35,927 nucleotides of DNA from Promethearchaeota archaeon (lineage in GTDB: Archaea; Asgardarchaeota; Lokiarchaeia; Sigyniarchaeales; SOKP01): the NCBI GenBank assembly GCA_016930515.1, contig JAFGGO010000040.1:1-35927 (forward strand), in the 5' to 3' direction. Of the stretch, positions 8,243 through 15,031 are shown in pieces. Both the position numbers and the translations under genes were made by a program. The notes under the pieces were generated by a model. It had not been told where the DNA came from, did no database searches, and saw nothing but the letters and a program-made list of their open reading frames with translations. The stretch's first letter is position 1; every line of letters begins with the position of its first letter.

Positions 8243-9139
8243 ATGACTCAAAATAACAACCAAATTATCCCAATTCCAAGAGATAGCTTGGAAGGATTGG
8301 AGGCTCTTAATGGTAAAATCGATAATTTTAATTTACAGCTTGGAAAATATGTCTCGTACGAAAGAGGATCGTTCAAATTCAATTTTCCCGAAGGAAAATA
8401 TAATAGGTTCCTGAGCCTCAAGGATTATCGAAAAGCATTTGAATACGAAATTGAAAGAAATTGGAAATATGTTAAAATTTCGACTTTCACGGCATTAACC
8501 GCGAGTAGACTACTTGTTGGGCTTGGGAATGCCACTGTCCTCGAGAACGGGTTAACACTTCATCACATTCACGGATTTCCTTATGTTCCGGGATCAGCGC
8601 TTAAGGGTATCCTCAGGAATTACATCATAAACACGATTTTTCCAAACAATTCTCAAGCTGAATCAGATAAAAACGAAAAAAACTCCGACGAAAAATTAGC
8701 CTTAGAGGATATAGGATTTTGTGATTTGTTTGGATGTCCAAAAGAAAGCATTTATAAAGAAGCCCGAAAGGGAAAGATTTATTTCTTGGATGCTTTCCCT
8801 TCAGGTGAAGTCACGGTCGAGCACGATATCATGACGCCCCATTACAGCGAATATTATCAAAGCATGGAAAAAAGAACTCCTGAACCTCCTGCGGATTACT
8901 ACAGCACGATTCCGATCCCGTTTGTTGGGGTTGCGGGAAACACGAAATTTACTTTTCATGTGGGCGTTGACAAGCAAGACGCCAATCTTCCCGTGAGTGA
9001 AAATTCAAAATTATCATCGATGGCTTCAACCCTGCTCGAAGTTGCATTGATTGGATTAAAAGAAGCTTTACAATTTCACGGAGTTGGTGCAAAATCTGCG
9101 GTGGGATATGGATATTTCTACGAATTTAAAGAAAATTAA
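8243..9139 (+). CDS. cmr6: Type III-B RAMP protein Cmr6
   Basis: Cmr6 is the Cas7-like subunit at the guide-3' end of the backbone, next to Cmr1. The N-terminal ~70 residues are a variable arm. The core begins with 'TASRLLVGLGNATVLENG', then 'LHHIHGFPYVPGSALKGILR', the classic Cmr6 pair. 'GFCDLFGCPKES' and 'GKIYFLDAFP' follow near residues 155-185. The C-terminal 'GVGAKSAVGYGYF' is the RAMP glycine loop. Length 298 aa is usual. TGAGGGTGCG upstream is the likely ribosome-binding site. It sits 22 bp after cmr5 and 28 bp before cas6. Confidence 0.93.
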   Translation: MTQNNNQIIPIPRDSLEGLEALNGKIDNFNLQLGKYVSYERGSFKFNFPEGKYNRFLSLKDYRKAFEYEIERNWKYVKISTFTALTASRLLVGLGNATVLENGLTLHHIHGFPYVPGSALKGILRNYIINTIFPNNSQAESDKNEKNSDEKLALEDIGFCDLFGCPKESIYKEARKGKIYFLDAFPSGEVTVEHDIMTPHYSEYYQSMEKRTPEPPADYYSTIPIPFVGVAGNTKFTFHVGVDKQDANLPVSENSKLSSMASTLLEVALIGLKEALQFHGVGAKSAVGYGYFYEFKEN

Positions 9140-9167
9140 CTAAAAAATAAGAAAACCGAGAAAAATC

Positions 9168-10019
9168 ATGATAGATCAAGTAAAAGATGCCCGGATGAAT
9201 AAATTATCAGAGGATTTCGAACCCGTAAAGTGCAAGATCGATTTTATCGCACTTAATTCGGCCCGCATCCCTCTTAAAAACCATTCAATGATGTTGGGTG
9301 CCATTTATGGCTTATTTGCACAGATAGATCCCGTATTTACCTACAAGCACCATAAATCAACCGTGGTAAAACCGTGGTCCTTTTCCTTACTTAAGTTTTA
9401 CAATAAACCATGGAGCGAAGCCGAAGTTAGGAACGATTTCATCCAAGTTGACGAGGGTACGAGGGGATATTTTTTTATAAAATCGATTCGATCAGATTTA
9501 GACGAAATGATAAAAGAATTCTCCTTGAAAGGCAAGATTTTTCACGTCGGAAACCTCAAGATGCTTATAACCAAGATAGAGACCCATTGGAGCGATTTTA
9601 ATAAAAATTACCCGAATATCGATACCATAGCGCTCAAGTTAGAAGCACCGACTTTTTTTTATGACGCTCGAGAGTGTAAACTCGACCCGTTTACTATTGA
9701 AACATTTTTTAATTACCAATGCGAGAAATTCAAGCAATTGAACTTGTTTGAAATTGACCCAGAATTATTGTATCCATACGCTTGGATTCTCAAAAAGGAG
9801 CTAAAACAGAGTTGGGGTGCCGTGACAAATTGGAACGACCCCAAGGAATCATTGATATTTAACGGATGGGTTGGGACGGTAAAATTCAAGATCGTTGGGA
9901 ACATCCTCGAGCGAACAACGCTGTGGAAGTTGTTTTACCTTTCTGAATTCACGGGAATCGGGACAAGGACCTCGATGGGGTTCGGACACAATTCTTTTGC
10001 ATTTATAACGGAAGAATAA
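9168..10019 (+). CDS. cas6: Cas6 crRNA-processing endoribonuclease
   Basis: Cas6 cuts the pre-crRNA inside each repeat to leave the ATTGAAAC handle. The C-terminal 'FNGWVGTVKFKIVGN' strand, then 'LWKLFYLSEFTGIGTRTSMGFG', is the Cas6 signature with its glycine-rich loop. The N-terminal half forms the first ferredoxin-like fold; a 'HHKSTVVKPWSFS' segment near residue 60 resembles the 'kpfsls' motif of archaeal Cas6. His63-64 are visible candidates for the general acid/base, but catalytic residues vary in this family. It is the last gene of the operon, and array 2 is the next CRISPR element downstream. A second in-frame ATG exists at 9195; the first is kept for lack of a deciding site. Confidence 0.9.
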   Translation: MIDQVKDARMNKLSEDFEPVKCKIDFIALNSARIPLKNHSMMLGAIYGLFAQIDPVFTYKHHKSTVVKPWSFSLLKFYNKPWSEAEVRNDFIQVDEGTRGYFFIKSIRSDLDEMIKEFSLKGKIFHVGNLKMLITKIETHWSDFNKNYPNIDTIALKLEAPTFFYDARECKLDPFTIETFFNYQCEKFKQLNLFEIDPELLYPYAWILKKELKQSWGAVTNWNDPKESLIFNGWVGTVKFKIVGNILERTTLWKLFYLSEFTGIGTRTSMGFGHNSFAFITEE

Positions 10020-10062
10020 AATAATTAAAAAATTAATTTGCTTGAAAAAAGTCGAATTTAAA

Positions 10063-10079
10063 GGGAAAGTTTATATATA
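10063..10079 (+). promoter_or_regulatory. Strong archaeal promoter upstream of CRISPR array 2
   Basis: A textbook BRE plus TATA: GGGAAAG (10063-10069) then TTTATATATA (10070-10079). Transcription should start about 25 nt past the TATA centre, near 10098-10101. That is exactly where a stem-loop begins. This is the best promoter in the window by eye. Confidence 0.75.
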
Positions 10080-10097
10080 CATCTTGCATAAACGAAT

Positions 10098-10481
10098 ATC
10101 GTGTTTAAAAAGAGCATTTCGCTCGCACGATGGAAATAAAGCTCTCAAACTTATATTACATAACCAGAAATGGATTAAATAAAGAACAACTCGCAGCGAT
10201 CAAGAGATCGCGAAATGGCACGAGGGGTTCTCATTGGAAACCGCGCGGCGGATGGTGTCAGGTTACCCTGCTTAACCCGTTCTCGAAAAAAGAGAAATTT
10301 GCAACCAAATTTCTTGATGACGTTTTATGGCCATTAGCACGGGGCGAGCAGGGAAGATCGCGAACCGAAAAGCTTAAATACCCAAAGTGACCCTTTAAAT
10401 AGGCGTGACATTTGAACCGTGATCTAGCAACTCGATCGCGGAGGCCGCTCCTAGACCGCGCTTGCGAGGAAAAAAGTACCA
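10098..10481 (+). ncRNA. Candidate structured leader RNA upstream of array 2
   Basis: The stretch is much GC-richer than the genome around it and full of perfect hairpins. ATCGTG/CACGAT (10098-10131) encloses GAGC/GCTC. TAACCA/TGGaTTA closes a GAAA loop (10161-10177). GCGATC/GATCGC closes the loop AAGA (10196-10211). GGTTA/TAACC lies near 10261-10277. AGAAATTTG/CAAATTTCT closes a CAAC loop (10293-10314). CGCGG/CCGCG lies near 10437-10460. The 5' hairpin starts at the predicted transcription start. The final motif CGCTTGCGAGG...GTACCA abuts the first repeat and recurs at the relic array at 12.84 kb, so the 3' part is a CRISPR leader. An 86-codon ORF (10130-10390) crosses these hairpins and is probably not translated. 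Whether the RNA is a separate product or only the pre-crRNA leader is open. Confidence 0.5.
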
Positions 10482-11037
10482 GTTTGTAAATACTTAGAAA
10501 TAGATTGAAACTGGTCAAGCTTTGGATCAAATCCAAAACAATATCCCGTTTGTAAATACTTAGAAATAGATTGAAACCAGTCCAAAGAAATTGTAATTAC
10601 TTTTTGTTCTGGGTTTGTAAATACCTAGAAATAGATTGAAACTCGATCCAGACGGTAATGGTAATCCTGATAATTGTCGTTTGTAAATAACTAGAAATAG
10701 ATTGAAACTGTGGAAGAGCTTGTCAGAAGTGAAGGAGGTATCATGTTTGTAAATACCTAGAAATAGATTGAAACCTTGGGCTAAACCCCTTATAATTCTC
10801 TAAAATTTTTGTTTGGAAATACCTAGAAATAGATTGAAACATTTTTGAAACCAGATATAGCACTGACTTTTAGTAGTTTGTAAATACCTAGAAATAGATT
10901 GAAACAAGAAGTGTTTTCCATTTTATCACCTTTTTAATTTTGTTTGTAAATACCTAGTAATAGATTGAAACTCAGTAAACTCAAGCTTTAATCCCAACAA
11001 TAATTGAGTTTGTAAATACCTAGAAATAGATTGAAAC
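10482..11037 (+). CRISPR. CRISPR array 2 (30-bp repeat, 8 spacers)
   Basis: Nine repeats of 30 bp start at 10482, 10548, 10613, 10679, 10745, 10811, 10876, 10942 and 11008. The repeat is that of array 1 minus one T (starts GTTTGTAAATAC, ends ATAGATTGAAAC). Spacers are 35-36 bp. Several copies carry single changes: ACTTAG in copies 1 and 2, AACTAG in copy 4, GTTTGGAAATAC in copy 6, CTAGTAATAG in copy 8. The 3' handle ATTGAAAC is intact in all nine. The leader lies upstream (to 10481). Scattered changes, including in leader-proximal copies, suggest an old array not recently extended. Confidence 0.97.
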
Positions 11038-11079
11038 TTATTGTAGATTATTCTTAAAGAACTCGAGAATGAGGATATT

Positions 11080-11397
11080 ATGTGGAGAATTGGTCGTACT
11101 TCTAGCTTGATCCTTCAAAGTATTGACTTAGACATTGATGATAATGAAATAATTATATCAGAATCAGGAGCTAGTCGTATAGCTAAGATTTTTAACAACA
11201 ATTTAGGTGATCAGATTCACTTAATTAACGATGAAAAGTTCCATTGTTTTTATGAGAAAATCGAGCTTGATGGAGTCAACCTTGAAATAGAAGCAGATTT
11301 GCTAGTTAAACTAAACGGAACGACATCGAAAAGAGTACTCGGACTCTTTAGACTCATTACATATCAATCGATTTTTAGTTCCCATGCAACCCCCTGA
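11080..11397 (+). CDS. Unrecognised 105-aa protein between array 2 and a CARF gene
   Basis: I do not recognise this protein. It has alternating beta-type segments ('IIISESGASRIAKIF', 'IELDGVNLEIEADLLVKL') and a hydrophobic C-terminal stretch 'RVLGLFRLITYQSIF', too short and polar to call a membrane helix. The ATG is preceded by TGAGG six bases upstream, a reasonable ribosome-binding site, which supports translation. It begins 42 bp after the last repeat of array 2, so it can be read from the array transcript. The position between array and CARF gene suggests a CRISPR accessory role, or the decayed remnant of one, but nothing in the sequence proves function. Confidence 0.5.
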   Translation: MWRIGRTSSLILQSIDLDIDDNEIIISESGASRIAKIFNNNLGDQIHLINDEKFHCFYEKIELDGVNLEIEADLLVKLNGTTSKRVLGLFRLITYQSIFSSHATP

Positions 11398-11571
11398 ATA
11401 CAGTAAAATCTCAAGAAAAAATGGGGGGAAGAATGCTTCATTATAAATACAAAAAATTAAGGAGTAACTAAACGAAACTCTTAAATTTTACTAAAATTAT
11501 TATATTTCCTAATTATCGTCGAAATTCACAAAATCACCTATAATTTTTTAAATATATAGCAGGTATCTAAG

Positions 11572-12549
11572 ATGGGAATCTATTATTTATCTGGTTTAGG
11601 TACAAGCCCAGGAGCAACCTTGCTTCCTTTGGATTACTTGTATTTGATGTTAAAGATGGCTTTGAATGGTAACAATGACGCCAAGATGTTTTTTGAAAGA
11701 TCTGGAGAATTAAATCAAGAGCAAAAGGGTGATGTTGAGTATATCATTATTTTCACATCAAAAGAAGTAATTGAAGGGACGATAAAACCAAGAAATCTCA
11801 CGGATACTTGGTTTAATTCTCAACCTAACAACGAAACTTCAATACCGAAGATTGTGACAAAATCCTTATCAAAATTAGTAAAGAATTGTTCTTTAAAGAA
11901 AGGAGAATGGATTAAAGGTATATATTTCGTACAAGTTGATTTCAAGGATTTTACCGATTGCTACGAAAAAATATTCATTACGATGAAAGCACTCTTGAGA
12001 AAGGAGGTCTGGATAAATCTTATTGGGGGTTCTAATCAAATCACGCTATCACTTTTTTTAGCATCGGGTTTGACGGGAATAGCACCAAATTATCTTTATA
12101 TCTTCCAGGACGATATTTCAAAAATCCATCCTGATATTAAAAGACCTAATTTTGAAAACCCAAATATCACAATTCCTCCTCCTAATTGGTGTGAATTTCC
12201 CTTTTTTTGGCTAGGTTTGGAAAACGAAGTTCTACAAGGAATTGAAAATGCATTTGGAGATAGGGATATAATACATAAGAACGAATTATTAAGCGTTTTG
12301 GATAATAATCACATATCTCACCAGCATTTAGCAAAGTTAAGAAGCACTAGCTTGATTCAATTTTTAAATAACGATGCCGTGAAGAAAGGTGTAGGATTTA
12401 GTGCTATTAAAGATTATAACATAGAAACTAATGTTGATAACATGACTAAGTGGAAAGAATGGGGTGTGAAAAAAGGCATCCTTTTCCAAGCCGATATTAA
12501 TTCCCCATTTAATTTGAATAAAATGAAATTGACACATATTCAAGCTTAA
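11572..12549 (+). CDS. CARF-like protein, candidate cyclic-oligoadenylate sensor
   Basis: The N-terminus 'YYLSGLGTSPGATLLPLDYL' resembles the first strand and 'SPG' loop of CARF domains. A second strand 'EYIIIFTSKEVIEG' follows near residue 65, and 'VWINLIGGSNQITLSLFLAS' near residue 147 matches the '(I)N.TGG(T/S)..(M/I)' motif of CARF proteins. The region from ~215 to 325 is mostly helical ('KNELLSVLDNNHISHQHLAKL') and could be winged-helix. I see no HEPN R-x4-H pair and no PD-(D/E)xK motif. It is thus either a CARF transcription factor, a ring nuclease or a new effector. A TATA-like TTTTTAAATATATAG (about 11546-11560) sits so close to the ATG that a leaderless transcript is likely. Confidence 0.65.
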   Translation: MGIYYLSGLGTSPGATLLPLDYLYLMLKMALNGNNDAKMFFERSGELNQEQKGDVEYIIIFTSKEVIEGTIKPRNLTDTWFNSQPNNETSIPKIVTKSLSKLVKNCSLKKGEWIKGIYFVQVDFKDFTDCYEKIFITMKALLRKEVWINLIGGSNQITLSLFLASGLTGIAPNYLYIFQDDISKIHPDIKRPNFENPNITIPPPNWCEFPFFWLGLENEVLQGIENAFGDRDIIHKNELLSVLDNNHISHQHLAKLRSTSLIQFLNNDAVKKGVGFSAIKDYNIETNVDNMTKWKEWGVKKGILFQADINSPFNLNKMKLTHIQA

Positions 12550-12550
12550 A

Positions 12551-12558
12551 TTTTTTTC
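12551..12558 (+). terminator. T7 terminator after the CARF-like gene
   Basis: Seven consecutive T follow the stop codon directly. No stem precedes it, as is usual for archaeal termination. Confidence 0.5.
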
Positions 12559-12639
12559 TACAAGTCTATTTTCACGCACGAGATAATTGTTCTTTCAAAA
12601 CTGGAATGTTCAAGACACAAATCTTATAAAAAATCCTTT

Positions 12640-12860
12640 TATTTTTGACTATTTATTATAAGTATTAAAAGAGTCGAGCTGGTGGACGGATATACTGGTT
12701 TAGGGTTGGCTTCATTCAATTATTCTACGTGGTTTGCCATCCGAAGGCAGGCGCATTCCCAGAAATGGAATAAAAATCACGCAAAGGTCGCGCTAAATCT
12801 ATGAAAAAAGTTCTTCGTTAGCAGATGATATTTTTTACCCGCTTGCGAAGAAAAGTACCA
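12640..12860 (+). ncRNA. Structured leader-like stretch before a relic CRISPR array
   Basis: No gene is visible between 12550 and 13201. Here a TATA-like TATTTATTATAAG (12649-12661) precedes a GC-richer segment with CGGAT/ATCCG (around 12687-12743) and an ATTcCCA/TGGAAT hairpin with a GAAA loop (12755-12771). The end, CGCTTGCGAAGAAAAGTACCA (to 12860, here split as CGCTTGCGAAG and GTACCA), matches the end of the array 2 leader almost base for base. It therefore looks like a shortened copy of the array 2 leader. Confidence 0.45.
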
Positions 12861-12955
12861 GGTTGTAACTGTCTAAAAATAGATTGAAACATGCCGGGAG
12901 AGATAAATGTACTATCCTCAGTCTCGTTTGGATTTGCCTAGAAATAGAATAGAGC
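12861..12955 (+). CRISPR. Relic CRISPR array: two decayed repeats and one 35-bp spacer
   Basis: The first unit (12861-12890) matches 25 of 30 positions of the array 2 repeat and keeps the last 14 nt, including ATTGAAAC. A 35-bp spacer (12891-12925), the normal length, follows. The second unit (12926-12955) matches 22 of 30 positions; its core GCCTAGAAATAGA is intact but the handle has decayed to ATAGAGC. The leader end upstream is conserved. This is an array that has shrunk to its leader end, or a failed duplication. Whether it still yields a crRNA depends on the first repeat, whose handle is intact. Confidence 0.75.
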
Positions 12956-13201
12956 CATCTAAAAAAATACATTCTTTTAAATTCATTGAGATAAGCGCGG
13001 TATCTCTAGCAGAAGAGTCATTAATGAAAATGAGGCAGAATAGAGATGCCTAATTCTTATTCCACTCACTTTTATAATCCTTTTAGCGAAGATCAATTTG
13101 CGCGACTACCTGTCGCACGATACAGTGAGATTTAAATATTAAGAAATCTTATTTCAATTTAACCAGAAATAACGAGAGGGAGGGTTTTAGATCGATTAGT
13201 C
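12956..13201 (+). other. Intergenic stretch with several perfect hairpins
   Basis: No ORF is convincing. Visible inverted repeats are GAGATA/TATCTC (around 12987-13005, loop AGCGCGG), AGGCA/TGCCT (around 13032-13050), GCGAC/GTCGC (around 13105-13119, loop TACCT) and AGATTT/AAATCT (around 13129-13150). GATTTAAATATT (about 13130) may be the TATA box of the following gene, which would place its transcript start near 13155 and its 5' UTR at about 45 nt, with GAGGGAGGG inside. Confidence 0.4.
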
Positions 13202-14251
13202 ATGAACAAGTCAAATAACGAACTAAGCAATAGAAAGTGGAGAAAAACTTGGTTGAGATTTTATCTCAACGAGGAAGATCTCGTGTCGAGGGATAAAAGG
13301 AAAAATTTTACAAACCATCGTGACGATCCTGAAGGATTTAAAAAGGTTCCTGCTGACGATTATTATCAGGTAAACGAGTTATTGTCCTTGAGGCGAGAAG
13401 GACCCCGAACCTACATCGAAGTAAACGGAATGAAATTCATTCAGTGCGTTCGATTACTTCTGTCCGTGCCCACAAATACCTTGCATCTGTTTAATGACAT
13501 AAACTCTATAGATGATTTTATTCAGGTTAAAAGGAAGCATGCTTCAGAGGTTCAACTTCAGGAAGCAGGTGATTTTGTGATTAGTCCCGAGGAGGAATTC
13601 GTTGGACACTGTTCAAATGTGCAAGCTTGGGCCGAGCACGATTACGACACGCGCATCTTGCATTCAAATCTCGCCTTTCCACTCTTGAAAAAACTTGCGC
13701 TAGAGGGTGACGAGAAAGCGAAAAGTGCCTTAAAGGACGAGATCGTAAAGAGATATAAGGAGGGAAATGAAACTGTTAGACGTTATTTGAAAAAACAAGG
13801 TTTTCTTGATTTTTTGACTGAAGAAGAACGATTACTTGGTCTAAAAATAATAAGAAATATCCCTCGTGTACCTGCCCCTATCCGATTTTTCAAAGGAGAA
13901 GGTTTCGTGCTTGCAAATCCTGGAGGAGTTGTTGGAAACCTCGTAGAAAAGCACCTTGGAATTTTGAAAAAAGCAGGTGATGCGGGATCCTGGGAGCTCG
14001 TTAATCGTTGCAAGAACGAATTGATCTCCCTATACGAACGAGCTTGCGAATCGTGGACCAGTCAAAAGGAGCAACAAATCTCTAAAGCAGAAAAAATTAG
14101 AAAATTAAGATTAAGAATCGACTTATCAAGCATCCTGTTAATTGGAGAACGAGTACGAGAAATAAAAGAACTCCTTTATTTGGTTCAGAGAGTCTTGAGC
14201 GTCTTAACAACCTCACAAGTAATTCGATGTTTGGAGGCTAGCCTGTCGTGA
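13202..14251 (+). CDS. Lokiarchaeota-type uncharacterised protein with 'GHCSN' block
   Basis: Function unknown. Residues ~135-225 contain 'EEEFVGHCSNVQAWAEHDYD', 'HSNLAFPLLKKLALEGD', 'ALKDEIVKRYKEGNETVRRYL' and 'GFLDFLTEEE'. I recall this block from many uncharacterised Lokiarchaeota proteins, often preceding leucine-rich repeats; here no LRR follows. Residues 1-130 include a basic segment and 'RTYIEVNGMKFIQCVRLLLSVP', which may be the conserved domain that precedes the block. The C-terminal 90 residues are helical and charged. No transmembrane segment or signal peptide is seen. ATG start; the purine-rich GAGGGAGGG lies about 18 nt upstream, rather far. It is flanked on both sides by hairpin-rich untranslated DNA. 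Confidence 0.75.
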   Translation: MNKSNNELSNRKWRKTWLRFYLNEEDLVSRDKRKNFTNHRDDPEGFKKVPADDYYQVNELLSLRREGPRTYIEVNGMKFIQCVRLLLSVPTNTLHLFNDINSIDDFIQVKRKHASEVQLQEAGDFVISPEEEFVGHCSNVQAWAEHDYDTRILHSNLAFPLLKKLALEGDEKAKSALKDEIVKRYKEGNETVRRYLKKQGFLDFLTEEERLLGLKIIRNIPRVPAPIRFFKGEGFVLANPGGVVGNLVEKHLGILKKAGDAGSWELVNRCKNELISLYERACESWTSQKEQQISKAEKIRKLRLRIDLSSILLIGERVREIKELLYLVQRVLSVLTTSQVIRCLEASLS

Positions 14252-14280
14252 TCTTGCTTTTTAGGGAGTAATTTTATCGA

Positions 14281-14540
14281 TCAATCGCTAGAGCACTATC
14301 ACGCATGACAGTGCGACCAATACATTTAAATAGTAACCTATCTAGATCTATCTTGTTGGACATGAGCTTAAACCCATTTCTGGGTTACCAATAGAATTGA
14401 TAAATTCAATGGTGCGGATTGCGAAGGGGTGTGGGGATAGGGGAATTAAGTCTCATTAATGAGAATTAGGAGAAAAGTTGAGGGCGAAATCAACCTTTAT
14501 TCCTTATTTAAAATCTTATACAGAGATTTACACTAACATG
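14281..14540. other. Hairpin cluster between two genes, possible structured RNA
   Basis: This 330-bp gap (14252-14579) holds no gene but has: GCACTaTCA/TGAcAGTGC (about 14292-14314); a TATA-like CATTTAAATAG (about 14322-14332); AACCCA/TGGGTT (14371-14386), which on the minus strand closes a GAAA loop; GAATT/AATTC with loop GATA (about 14394-14407); a 14-bp perfect palindrome TCTCATTAATGAGA (around 14450-14463); and GTTGA/TCAAC (about 14477-14494). TTATTTAAAATC (about 14505) is a second TATA-like box just ahead of the next gene. The dense structure suggests an RNA or a regulatory region; strand is unclear. Confidence 0.35.
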
Positions 14541-14579
14541 CGTTAATAAAAAAAGTGAACATTCAAGGATTTGAAAATA

Positions 14580-15011
14580 ATGAGTAAAATGGCAGAAACA
14601 ATGGAGTTGTCAAACATATATAGAATCGGTTATTACGAGACGAAACCATTGTTAGGAGAAAGTGCTTATTGCCTGCTAGACTGGGAATCAAAAGACGATC
14701 GGTCTTATTGGTGCAGGTATGGAAGAGAATACACGGGTGTGAGATGGTTTCCAGAACCGATGAGCGAAGACGCAAGAAAAGCAATTCGAAAAGCCTTGGA
14801 GTCATTCGCAAAACAATTAGGCGTAGATCTCTATCAATTTAAAGATATAGAGAGTATCAACGTGCTCACGCTCGTGAAAGTTGTAGCTAAAAAGAAAAGA
14901 ACCATACCCGATCAAGAACTTGATGAATTGGAAAGAGGGATCTCAGGACGAAAATCGGCGATTGACATTTACGAGACGAACGATGGCAAGGTCATCTATT
15001 ACAGGCGTTAA
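14580..15011 (+). CDS. Unrecognised 143-aa protein
   Basis: I do not recognise the family. The N-terminal half is aromatic-rich with 'GYYETKPLLGESAYCLLDWES' split by strands, then 'WCRYGREYTGVRWFPEPM', followed by a helix 'EDARKAIRKALESFAKQLGVDLYQF', a strand 'VLTLVKVVAKKKR' and a final strand 'AIDIYETNDGKVIYYRR'. The fold appears alpha/beta and soluble. ATG 14580 is preferred to a TTG at 14571, because AAGGAT lies a suitable distance upstream. It converges with the MYG1-like gene, leaving only 20 bp between the stops. Confidence 0.6.
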   Translation: MSKMAETMELSNIYRIGYYETKPLLGESAYCLLDWESKDDRSYWCRYGREYTGVRWFPEPMSEDARKAIRKALESFAKQLGVDLYQFKDIESINVLTLVKVVAKKKRTIPDQELDELERGISGRKSAIDIYETNDGKVIYYRR

Positions 15012-15031
15012 TAAAACTCGGACCTGAAAGG

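Noticed and set aside
10130..10390. 86-codon ORF upstream of array 2
   Set aside because: It starts inside a predicted stem, has no ribosome-binding site, crosses several perfect hairpins and its translation is a mix of basic and low-content residues without family features. A structured leader explains the region better.
12680..12780. tRNA or SRP RNA gene in the GC-richer gap
   Set aside because: No T-loop GGTTCGAATCC-like element, acceptor stem or SRP helix-8 motif is seen. No tRNA or rRNA gene was recognised anywhere in the window.
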